NCBI GenBank assembly: GCA_947095535.1
Contig: OX352772.1
Location: 225,330,994-225,394,993, forward strand
Length of the DNA stretch: 64,000 nucleotides
Direction: 5' to 3'
Source of the DNA: Poecilobothrus nobilitatus
Lineage: Eukaryota; Arthropoda; Insecta; Diptera; Dolichopodidae
The notes below the pieces were generated by a model. It did no database searches and was not told where the DNA came from. It saw nothing but the letters and a program-made list of their open reading frames with translations. Both the position numbers and the translations under genes were made by a program. Below are positions 10,234 to 20,694 of the stretch, piece by piece (the stretch's first letter is position 1; each line of letters begins with the position of its first letter).

Positions 10234-12651
10234 CATAACCTACATTAATTTTTAGAAGGCTTGGACATTGAGAGAGGAAAGCTAAATAGTAGTCCTTTTT
10301 TTCAAAAAAAATACACGTAGTTTTATGGAAAAAAATAGTAGTACTCCTAGAAATCTGGAAATAACACAAAAACTACAGATTTTTTTTAATTTCGTCCTAA
10401 GGGAGCATTAAAGTTCCATCTTTTTTACGTTTGTTAGTAAAAAGAAATTTTTAAAAATTTTAAATTTTCATTCATAAATATGTATTTTAAAAAATGTCTT
10501 CCAACTACTTTTCAACAAAAAAAAGCTTCTTAAAAACTTTTTAAAAGACCATTAATTTGGTACATTACTGAGCAAAAAAAATGTTGAAAACTAATTTTTA
10601 TTGCAATATTGATTTGCTTTAATAAATATTGTAAATTTTTTAGAATGCATATAAAATTAAGTGCAAAAAATAAACTATTTAATTATTTTTACAATAAGTT
10701 AATTTATATTAACTTATTTAAAACTTTTATTACTATAATAAGATAAATTAATATTATAAGTTATTCGGCTTTTCCTTTGAGGTAGGGGATATAGCGATTA
10801 TTTTTAAAGTGGTATCGCCTGAAGACTAGGCCTTAAACTAAAAAATAATAAAAAAAAATATATTAATACATACAAATAATATATAAATAATTTTTTAACT
10901 AAATAATATGATATATTTAAAATAACATTTAATAAAACAAAATAAAGTAATTAATTTATAACAAAACAATATTAAAAAAAGTAAAAAACAAAAAAAATAT
11001 CACAAAAATCAATATTTTCCGACCGGATAGTAATAATAGATCTTGAGTGGGCAAAAATGAAAAATGATATGACGATTGTATCCCAACTATATATAGGTAC
11101 TATATATACAACTATATATAGATTCATATCAAAAAGTTTAATTTAGTCAATAATACTATTTAATTTTTTGCGTTTTTCAATATCGTTCAATATTTTGAAA
11201 TTGTTTTATTTCTGTATTACCTGTCAAATAGGTAACTTAGATCGTTATTAATTATTATTATAAATTTAAAATCACATTTAAAGTAATTATTTTCTATTAA
11301 AATATTTAAAATAATATTATTTGGCCTTTAATTTCCAGTATTTTAAATTTATTTTTCTACTAACATTTAAAACAAAATTAGAGAAATTTAAAATTATATT
11401 ATCATCGCGTAAGTTTTTATCATTCGTTTCTATTAAATTTATCAAGTAATTGGTGAATATACTTGGAACAGCATCTGGTATTAAACGCGGACTTTTATCA
11501 TTATTTAATTTAAAACACAATTCTGAAAAATGCAATTTACATATGGAACTATAAGCTGTTGGTTGCCAGTCTGATCTTTGTACAAAGCTCTTTTAAGCTT
11601 CTCAAAGGCTCTTTATCCGGAAATTTAAAAGTAGCTACAGATATCGTGCTATTATTATAATTGGATTTACACCCAACAACCGAATATTTTCCACCCACTT
11701 TATTTAAGGAAATTATTAAAAAAGGCAATATTAGGCACTAAATAATTGAATTAATTTTTTTAAATAGGTATTCATATAATAAAATCTTTTAAAAATAATA
11801 ATTCAATTCAAAACTCTACAAAAATATGACTATATAAAATAAAATATTACTAAAATTTAGAGTTTATTTAAAACAAAATATTACCTAATTTTTTTCTAAT
11901 ACTTTTCAAATAGAATTGCAATGTAAAATTTTATTCATAAAGAGATTAATATATTTCATGTAAGTACATGAATATTCTATTTATAATAATTTTTTTTTTA
12001 TAGACTGTATAGAAAAAAACAAAAATTGCTTAACCAGAATTTGGTACTTCTTTTTTTTTTCTTTAAAATATTGCTGAAAAATATGATTTGAAAGTTAATT
12101 TTTTTATTGACATAAAGATAAAACTTCAAACTTTATTTTTATATAAATTTTATAATTTTTTAATATAATTAAAAATATAAAAACTTAGTTTGAACTAAAA
12201 TATATTTTCCAAATTTGCAGTACAATTTATTAGAAAGCTTTTAAATTATTAGGTTATGTTCACTAATTTATTATAATTGTGTACTCTCATAATTTTTTGA
12301 GAGTATTAAATGGCGACGATATGAAATGCAAGAGAAAAACTAAAAATTTTATTTTGTTGAAAATATGTTAAAAATTTCGAGGTGAAAGCTGAAATTTTGG
12401 TATGTTTAAAGAAAAATTTCCATTTTATTTTAATATACAATTTGGCATGTTTGGGTAAATATTTCATATCGAAAACTCGCAAAGAAAATTGTTAAAAATC
12501 GGCATTTTTCTCAAACAAAAACAGAAAAGAACAAAAAAATATTTATGAAATGTGATTTTTGGAAGCTTTTTCTCACAATACATTTACAATTTGCACAAAC
12601 ACATTTAAGTATTTCAATGTCCAGGCCTTCTAAAAATTAATGTAGGTTATG
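10234..12651 (-). mobile_element. P-like family A copy A1, full length, with TIRs and TSD
   Basis: 2418-bp element bounded by inverted CATAACCTACATTAATTTTT ends (left from 10234, right ending GGTTATG at 12651). It is flanked by TATACAG at 10227-10233 and 12652-12658. The TSD is 7 bp, or 8 bp (GTATACAG) if the last G is shared. It is inserted into copy A0. On the minus strand it carries a frameshifted THAP exon (11317-11715). Its internal order (THAP region, then a conserved block with AAGGCCTAGTCTTCAGGCGA, then the right end) matches copies A3, A4 and A5. Confidence 0.75.
11317..11715 (-). pseudogene. THAP domain of P-like transposase, frameshifted (A1)
   Basis: A THAP zinc-coordinating DNA-binding domain in two frames. 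The N-terminal part (near 11700-11590) reads VGCKSNYNNSTISVATFKFP, with the second zinc-ligand Cys and the FxFP element. The C-terminal part, in the next frame, has WQPTAYSSICKLHFSELCF and AVPSIF. These supply the CxxH half of the zinc site and the AVPxIF box that ends THAP domains. One frameshift lies between them, just before WQP. The reading continues about 70 codons (LINLIETNDKNLRDDNIILN). In this family THAP binds transposon ends; catalytic sequence is missing here. Confidence 0.7.
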
Positions 12652-14195
12652 TATACAGTCATAACCTACATTAATTTTTAGAAGGCCTGGACATCGAAAT
12701 ACTTAAATGTGTTTGTGCAAATTGTAAATGTGTTGTGAGAAAAAGCTTCGAAAAATGACATTTCATAAAGATAAAAAATCTTCTCTTCTGTTTTTGTTTT
12801 TGCTTCAGAAAAATGCCGATTTTTAACAATTTTCTTTTGGAGTTTTCGATATGAAATATTTACCCAAACATGCCAAATTGTATATTAAAATAAAATTTGG
12901 AAACTTTTCTTTAACATACCAAAATTGCAGCTTTCAACTCGTAATTTTCAACATTTTTTCAATAAAACAAAATCTTCAGTTTTTTTCTAGCATTTCATAT
13001 CGTCGCCATTTAATACTCTCAAAAAATTATGAGAGTACACAATTATAATAAATTAGTGAACATAACCTAATAATTTAAAAGCTTTCTAATAAATTGTACT
13101 GCAAATTTGGAAAATATATTTTAGTTCAAACTAAGTTTTTATATTTTTAATTATAATTATCAAATAATTATTCAAACTAAGTTTTTATATTTTTAATTAT
13201 AATTATAATTAAAAATATAAAAACTTAGTTTGAACTAAAATATATTTACCAAATTTGCAGTACAATCTATTAGAAAGCTTTTAAATTATTAGGTTATGTT
13301 CACTAATTTATTATAATTGAGTACTCTCATAATTTTTTGAGAGTATTAAATGGCGACGATATGAAATGCAAGAGAAAAACTAAAAATTTTATTTTGTTGA
13401 AAATATGTTAAAAATTTCGAGGTGAAAGCTGAAATTTTGGTATGTTTAAAGAAAAATTTCCATTTTATTTTAATATACAATTTGGCATGTTTGGGTAAAT
13501 ATTTCATATCGAAAACTCGCAAAGAAAATTGTTAAAAATCGGCATTTTTCTCAAACAAAAACAGAAAAGAACAAAAAAATATTTATGAAATGTGATTTTT
13601 GGAAGCTTTTTCTCACAATACATTTACAATTTGCACAAACACATTTAAGTATTTCAATGTCCAGGCCTTCTAAAAATTAATGTAGGTTATGTATACAGTC
13701 ATAACCTACATTAATTTTTAGAAGGCCTGGACATCGAAATACTTAAATGTGTTTGTGCAAATTGTAAATGTGTTGTGAGAAAAAGCTTCGAAAAATGACA
13801 TTTCATAAAGATAAAAAATCTTCTCTTCTGTTTTTGTTTTTGCTTCAGAAAAATGCCGATTTTTAACAATTTTCTTTTGGAGTTTTCGATATGAAATATT
13901 TACCCAAACATGCCAAATTGTATATTAAAATAAAATTTGGAAACTTTTCTTTAACATACCAAAATTGCAGCTTTCAACTCGTAATTTTCAACATTTTTTC
14001 AATAAAACAAAATCTTCAGTTTTTTTCTAGCATTTCATATCGTCGCCATTTAATACTCTCAAAAAATTATGAGAGTACTCAATTATAATAAATTAGTGAA
14101 CATAACCTAATAATTTAAAAGCTTTCTAATAGATTGTACTGCAAATTTGGTAAATATATTTTAGTTCAAACTAAGTTTTTATATTTTTAATTATA
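12163..14195. repeat. Tandemly duplicated ~1-kb palindrome made of family A ends
   Basis: Two units, 12163-13155 and 13203-14195, are nearly identical at an offset of 1040 bp. Each unit is itself an inverted repeat. The left arm is the family A 5' end reading leftward and the right arm is the same end reading rightward. They meet at GGTTATG-TATACAGT-CATAACC near 12645-12666 and 13685-13706. A 47-bp AT-rich linker joins the units. A 65-codon frame (12851-13048 and 13891-14088) is identical in both units only because the DNA is duplicated. The units are the joined ends of A1/A2 and of A2'/A3. Confidence 0.8.
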
Positions 14196-14348
14196 TTAAA
14201 AAATTATAAAATTTATATAAAAATAAAGTTTTGAAGTTTTTTCTTTATGTCAATAAAAAAATTAACTTTCAAATCATATTTTTCAGCAATATTTTGAAGA
14301 AAAGAAAAAAAGAAGTACCAGATTCTGGTAAAGCAATTTTCGTTTTTA

Positions 14349-15602
14349 GCACATTTCCAAAAAAATTTTGACAAAATGTGCTTATTAGTTTCACTCTGTC
14401 CGTCCGTCCGTCTGTTTACAAAACTTCTACACCGTTAAAGATAGAGAAAAAAAATTTTAACCATGGGTAGGTCTCATAAAAAAAATAATTTTGTGGAACA
14501 ACTTTTTCATGTAGCCCCTCCCATTTCGCAGCTACAGCCCATCAAACTTTGAAAAAGCCCTATTTTTAAATGCATATATCTTATGTTCTACTTAAGATTT
14601 TTTCAATCTGAAAACGTCATTCGACAGGTATTTCTTTTATCTTTCTAAATTAATATGAAAATTATACATTTTTTTTAAATTTAGTATTTAAATTTACCGT
14701 TATGTGAAAACCAAATTTTGCATGATTTTTCTACTTTCATAACTCCGGCATGCTTCTAGATAGAGGCTTGAAATTTTGAGGCAAGAAAGAACTTTAAGAA
14801 TTAGTATAAGTTTGCTCAGAAAATTTTTTTGGACCACCTGTTTATGAGCTATTAGGGCTTAAAAATTGAAAATTTGTTATTTTTAAACACCTGTAACATA
14901 GGAACCTGTACACATTTTACTTCTGCAAGATATAAAAATTAAAGCTATAGTAATATATTTTTACGTGTGTTAAAGGTTTATTTAAGTTGTAAAGGGTTCC
15001 AAAGTTGCAGCTCTTCAAAATTGCCAAAAAGCCCCATTTTCAGATGTATATATCTCAGGCTTTGCGTAATAATTTTGCAATCTAAAACCGCCAGAAGATT
15101 GAAAATTTTATTATCTACATAAAACAATATCAAAATTATGCAATGTTTTGTAATTTACTATTTAAATTTACCGTTATGTGAAAACCTCATTTTGCATAAA
15201 ATTTCGTTTTTCATAACTCCGGCACGCCTTTAGATAGGAACCTGAAATTTTAAGACAAGAAAGAACTTTTAGAATTAGTATAAGTTTCCTCAGAAAATTT
15301 TTTGGTAGCACCCCCTCTTTAAGAGTTATTACGTCTCAAAAATTGAAAATTTGGTGTTTTTAGACACCTGTAACTTAAGCACCTGTACAAAGTTTTCTTC
15401 GGCAAGACATGAAAATTAAAGGTTCAATAATATATTTTTACGTGTGTTAACGGCTTTTCTTAGTTATATAGGATTCCGGAATTACGGCCCCTCAAAATTT
15501 CAAAAATGTCCTATTTTCACATTTTTTCTTATTACATGAAATTTTCAAATTTTTGTGTAAGTCACACTTCTAAACAGTTTGTATTGAGTTTTGGAAATGT
15601 GC
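14349..15602. mobile_element. MITE-like element with internal ~475-bp tandem duplication
   Basis: Inserted in A3. The ends are a 14-bp perfect inverted repeat, GCACATTTCCAAAA (14349-14362) and TTTTGGAAATGTGC (15589-15602). No clear TSD was found. Inside, two diverged copies of about 475 bp lie head to tail: AAATTTACCGTTATGTGAAA near 14690 recurs near 15164, as do CATAACTCCGGCA and TATATTTTTACGTGTGTTAA. A CCGTCCGTCCGTCTG tract lies near 14400, followed by AAACTTCTACACCGTTAAAG. No coding sequence. Confidence 0.6.
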
Positions 15603-15959
15603 GCTTTTAAAAACCGTTGGTTTACATTCTACCTTGTTTTCTATACAATCTATAAAAAAAAACTTATTGTAAATAGAATATTCATGTACTTACATGAAAT
15701 AGAATAATCTTTTTATGAATAAAATTTTAAATTGCAATACTTTTGAAAAGTATTAGAAAAAAATTAGGTAATATTTTATTTTAAATACATAACTCTAAAT
15801 TTTAGTAATATTTTATTTTATGGTCATATTTATGTAGAGTTAAATTTTTGAATTGAATTATTATTTTTAAAAGATTTTATTGTATGAATACCAAAAAAAT
15901 TAATTCAATTATTTAGTGCCTAATATTGCCTTTTTTTAATAATTTCCTTAAATAAAGTG

Positions 15960-16320
15960 AGTGGAAAACGTTCGGTTGCTGGGTGTAACTCCAATTATAA
16001 TAATAGCACGATATCTGTAGCTACTTTTAAATTTCCGAATAAAGAGCCTTTGAGAAGCTTAAAAGAGCTTTGTACAAAGATCAGACTGGCAACCGACAGC
16101 TTATAGTTCCATATGTAAATTGCATTTTTCAGAATCGTGTTTTAAATTAATAAATAATAAAAGTCCACGTTTAAAACCAGATGCAGTTCCAAGTATATTC
16201 ACCAATTACTTGGTAAATTTAATAGAAACGAATGATAAAAACTTATGCAATGATAACATAATTTTAAATTTCTCTAATTAGTAAAAAAAATAAATTTAAA
16301 ATACTGGAAATTATATAAAG
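15960..16320 (+). pseudogene. THAP domain of P-like transposase, frameshifted (A3)
   Basis: Same THAP exon as in A1, on the plus strand, and more decayed. The first half has VGCNSNYNNSTISVATFKFP, and the Cys of the first zinc pair is altered by upstream changes. The second half is in another frame and has ICKLHFSESCF. An extra stop follows within the FKLN segment, so the AVPSIF box is read only after it. The internal frameshift before WQP-equivalent sequence is shared with the other three copies. Confidence 0.6.
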
Positions 16321-17396
16321 GCCAAAATAATATTATTTTATACATTTTACTAGAAAATAATTACTTTAAATGTGATTTTAAATTTATAATAATAATTAAT
16401 AACGATCTAAATTACCTATTTGACACGTAATACAGAAATAAAACAATTTCAAAATATTGAACGATATTGAAAAACGCAAAAAATTAAATAGTATTATTGA
16501 CTAAATTAACCTTTTTGATATGAAGGTACCTATACATAGTTGGGATACAATCGTCATGTCATTTTTCATTTTTGCCCACTCAAGATATATTATTACTATC
16601 CGGTCGGAAAATATTGATTTTTGTGATATTTTTTTTGTTTTTTACTTTTTTTAATATTGTTTTGTTGTAAATTAATTACTTTATTTCGTTTTATTAAATT
16701 TTATTTTAAATATATCATATTATTTTGTTAAAAAATTATTTATATATTATTTGTATATATTAATATATTTATTTTATTATTTTAGTTTAAGGCCTAGTCT
16801 TCAGGCGATACCGCTTTAAAAATAATTGTCAAATTCCCTACCTCAAAGGAAAAGGCGAATAACTTATAATATTAATTCATTTTATTATAGTAATAAAAAT
16901 TTTAAATAAGTTAACATAAATTAACTTATTGTAAAAATAATTAAATAGTTTATATTTTGCACTTAATTTTATATGCATTCTAAAAAATTTACAATATTTA
17001 TTAAAGCAAATCGATATTGCAATAAAAATTAGTTTTCAACATTTTTTTTGCTCAGTAATGTACCAAATTAATGGTCTTTTAAAAAGTTTTTAAGAAGCTT
17101 TTTTTTGTTGAAAAGTAGTTGGAAGACATTTTTTAAAATGCATATTTATGAATGAAAATTTAAAATTTTTAAAAATTTCTTTTTACTAAAAAACGTAAAA
17201 CAGATGGAACTTTAATGCTCCCTTAGGACGAATTTAAAAAAAATCTATAGTTTTTGTGTTATTTCCAGATTTCTAGGAGGACTACTATTTTTTCCCATTA
17301 GACTACGTGTATTTTTTTTGAAAAAAAGGACTACTATTTAGCTTTCCTCTCTCAATGTCCAGGTCTTCTAAAAATTAATGTAGGTTATGATACAGT

Positions 17397-19339
17397 CATA
17401 ACCTACATTAATTTTTAGAAGGCCTGGACATTGAAATACTTAAATGTGTTTGTGCAAATTGTAAATGTATTGTGAGAAAAAGCTTTCAAAAATGACATTT
17501 CATAAAGATTTTTTTGTTCTTTTCTGTTTTTGTTTTTGTTTAAGAAAAATGCCGATTTTTAACAATTTTCTTTTCGAGTTTTCGATATGAAATATTTACC
17601 CAAACATGCCAAATTGTATATTAAAATAAAATTTGGAAATTTTTCTTTAACATACCAAAATTTCAGCTTTCAACTCGAAATTTTTAACATATTTTCAACA
17701 AAATAAAATTTTTAGTTTTTCTCTAGCATTTCATATCGTCGCCATTTAATACTCTCAAAAAATTATGAGAGTACACAATTATAATAAATTAGTGAACATA
17801 ACCTAATAATTTAAAAGCTTTCTAATAAATTGTACTGCAAATTTGGAAAATATATTTTAGTTCAAACTAAGTTTTTATATTTTTAATTATATTAAAAAAT
17901 TATAAAATTTATATAAAAATAAAGTTTGAAGTTTTATCTTTATGTCAATAAAAAAATTAACTTTCAAATCATATTTTTCAGCAATATTTTAAAGAAAAGA
18001 AAAAAAGAAGTACCAAATTCTGGTTAAGCAATTTTCGTTTTTTTCTATACAGTCTATAAAAAAACAATTATTGTAAATAGAATATTCATGTACTTACATG
18101 AAATACAACAATCTCTTTATGAATAAAATTTTACATTGCAATTCTATTTGAAAAGTATTAGAAAAAAATTAGGTAATATTTTGTTTTAAATAACTCTAAA
18201 TTTTAGTAATATTTTATTTTATATAGTCATATTTTTGTAGAGTTAAATTTTTGAATTGAATTATTATTTTTAAAAGATTTTATTATATGAATACCTATTT
18301 AAAAAAATTAATTCAATTATTTAGTGCCTAATATTGCCTTTTTTAATAATTTCCTTAAATAAAGTGGGTGGGTGGGTTCGGCAGTTGGGTGTAAATCCAA
18401 TTATAATAATAGCACGAAATCTGTAGCTACTTTTAAATTTCCTGATAAAGAGCCTTTGAGAAGCTTAAAAGAGCTTTGTACAAAGATCAGACTGGCAACC
18501 AACAGCTTATAGTTCCATATGTAAATTGCATTAAATTAAATAATGATAAAAGTCCGCGTTTAATACCAGATGCAGTTCCAAGTACATTCACCAATTACTT
18601 GGTAAATTTAATAGAAACGAATGATAAAAACTTACGCGATGATAATATAATTTTAAATTTCTCTAATTTAGTTTTAAATGTTAGTAAAAAAATAAATTTA
18701 AAATACTGGAAATTATATAAAGGCCAAAATAATATTATTTTATATATTTTAATAAAAAATAATTACTTTAAATGTGATTTTAAATTTATAATAATAATTA
18801 ATAACGATCTAAGTTACCTATTTGACAGATAATACAGAAATAAAACAATTTCAAAATATTGAACGATATTGAAAAACGCAAAAAATTAAATAGTATTATT
18901 GACTAAATTAACCTTTTTGATATGAATCTATATATAGTTGTATATATAGTACCTATATATAGTTGGGATACAATCGTCATATCATTTTTCATTTTTGCCC
19001 ACTCAAGATCTATTATTACTATCCGGTCGGAAAATATTGATTTTTGTGATATTTTTTTTGTTTTTTACTTTTTTTAATATTGTTTTGTTATAAATTAATT
19101 ACTTTATTTTGTTTTATTAAATTTTATTTTAAATATATCATATTATTTAGTTAAAAAATTATTTATATATTATTTGTATGTATTAATATATTTTTTTTTA
19201 TTATTTTTTAGTTTAAGGCCTAGTCTTCAGGCGATACCACTTTAAAAATAATCGCTATATCCCCTACCTCAAAGGAAAAGGCGAATAACTTATAATATTA
19301 ATTTATTTTATTATAGTAATAAAAATTTTAAATAAGTTA
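17397..19339 (+). mobile_element. P-like family A copy A4, right end missing
   Basis: It begins CATAACCTACATT at 17397, immediately after the ATACAGT that flanks A3, so A3 and A4 stand tail-to-head on one shared TSD. It carries the 5' region, the THAP exon (18365-18835) and the AAGGCCTAGTCTTCAGGCGA block (19215). It breaks off at 19339 within AATAAGTTAA, where unrelated P-like sequence starts. The right TIR is absent. Confidence 0.7.
18365..18835 (+). pseudogene. THAP domain and following segment of P-like transposase (A4)
   Basis: The THAP exon carries the shared frameshift plus a short deletion that removes the CKLHFSESCF part. The open frame at 18476-18832 therefore joins straight into KLNNDKSPRLIPDAVPSTF (AVPxxF box). 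It continues through NYLVNLIETNDKNLRDDNI and KYWKLYKGQNNIILYILIKN to a CDFKFIIIINNDL block. This last block resembles CNFKFRIIIDNNL in family B, which shows that A and B derive from related transposases. No zinc site can form, so it is non-functional. Confidence 0.65.
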
Positions 19340-20694
19340 AACTTGATAGTTTATGTAGTTTATGGTCCAGGCATTTGTAAAATTTGTTCATTTTTTTCCT
19401 AAAGCTTAAAGCTCTTTAAAGAGAGCAATAATTTGGTACAGTAATAGCACAAAAAAAGTGAGCGAATTAAATTAATTTGAAAAATTGATATGGCATTTAT
19501 TTCGTGTGCATATAGTAGATCTGTATATGAATAATATGTATTTAAGTTTATGTATTTAAGAACTGAGATGCAGCAGTTAAATAATGATTATCATTTTCGT
19601 CATTTTTATGATCTGGTGTTATATGTAAACTTGGAAGATAATTTTCGAAGATACCTAATAGAGGGAAGAAAAAGAAATTTACTAAGAACTGAATATGTAG
19701 ATTTAGAATGGGCATAGATTAAAAATGACATTATTATTGTATTATAACTATACCTTTTCACCGAGTTTTTTCTCAATTCTCATTTCTAAACAGTAATAAT
19801 TCTCATTTTCTAAACAGTATAACACAATATAAGATTTATTTTTAAACAAAAGTCAGCCATTTAAATCAATTTTTTCTTCAATTTTAGTTACTAAATTATT
19901 AAAATTAAAAATACAATTTTCATCAACTAATTTTAAATCCGGAATATTAGGGAAAATGCTCGTACACAACAAGTACGAACCATAATTAAAAAGCAATAAA
20001 AAAAATTATATTAAAAAATATAAATATTGCACTATTCTTAATGCACCTTATTTTTTTTTATAGTGTGTATCGAAAACATAAAATTACTTATCAAAAATTT
20101 CAGGTTCTTTTTTTTTCCAATACTTGTAATGATACTAAAAAAAATTGATAGAAAGTTAATTTTTTCACCAGGATTTAGGAAAAACTCTAAATTTTTTTTT
20201 AATATATAATTTATATATTTTCATTAAAATTATATATATTAAAACTCGATATAAAATTAAATTTTGTTCCCACTTTTTTTTAGAAAGCTTTTAAAAAATT
20301 GACAGATAGCAAAGAAAAAAATTTTTTTTTTGTTATTTAAAACATTTCAAAATGGCTGGAGTCAAGAAATGCTAGAAAAAGTTGGAAAATATATTTTGAG
20401 AAAAATATAATTAAAAATTCGAGTTGAACCTTGAATTTTTGATATGTGTTACAAAAAATTTTGAATTTTATTTTAATATAAATTTCGATATATTTAGGGT
20501 AGTATTTCATATTTAAAGTTGTAAATGAAAATTGCTAAAATTTCTTAATTTTCTACTTTTTTCTAAGCAAAAAAATGAAAAAAAGAAACTGTCAAAACTC
20601 TCTCAATTTTCACAATACATGTTTAAATTTTGCACTAATACATTCTTAGAGGTCTTGTTCCGGTCTTGATATTTATGTAGTTTATGGGTCTAGG
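19340..20694 (+). mobile_element. Divergent P-like or unclassified element fragment (D)
   Basis: AT-rich sequence unlike A or B in detail but similar in plan. It has runs matching positions of the family A layout (TATAGTGTGTATCGAAAAC, a TTAGAAAGCTTTTAAAAAAT stretch near 20280, a mid-element block of A-rich direct repeats). A motif TTTATGTAGTTTATGG occurs near its start (19355) and again at 20672, in direct orientation. This suggests the beginning of a second copy, cut off by B2 at 20695. No coding sequence recognised. Confidence 0.35.

Larger units (their letters stand above)
13700..17389 (+). mobile_element. P-like family A copy A3, full length, with inserted MITE
   Basis: Element of 3690 bp. 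Its TIRs begin CATAACC at 13700 and end GGTTATG at 17389, and it is flanked by ATACAGT on both sides (13693-13699, 17390-17396). Removing the 1254-bp insertion at 14349-15602 leaves about 2.44 kb, the same size as A1. Order: 5' end, insertion, THAP exon (15960-16320), conserved AAGGCCTAGTCTTCAGGCGA block (near 16790), right end with TCTCAATGTCCAGG. It lies immediately between A2' and A4. Confidence 0.75.

Noticed and set aside
10740..10838. AAGGCCTAGTCTTCAGGCGA block considered as a TIR
   Set aside because: It is always internal to family A copies, between the THAP exon and the right end, and never at an element boundary.
12851..13048. A 65-codon open frame repeated identically at 13891-14088
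   Set aside because: It lies in the non-coding 5' end of family A and is identical only because the palindromic unit is duplicated. The same DNA in other copies is not open, and the protein has no recognisable features.
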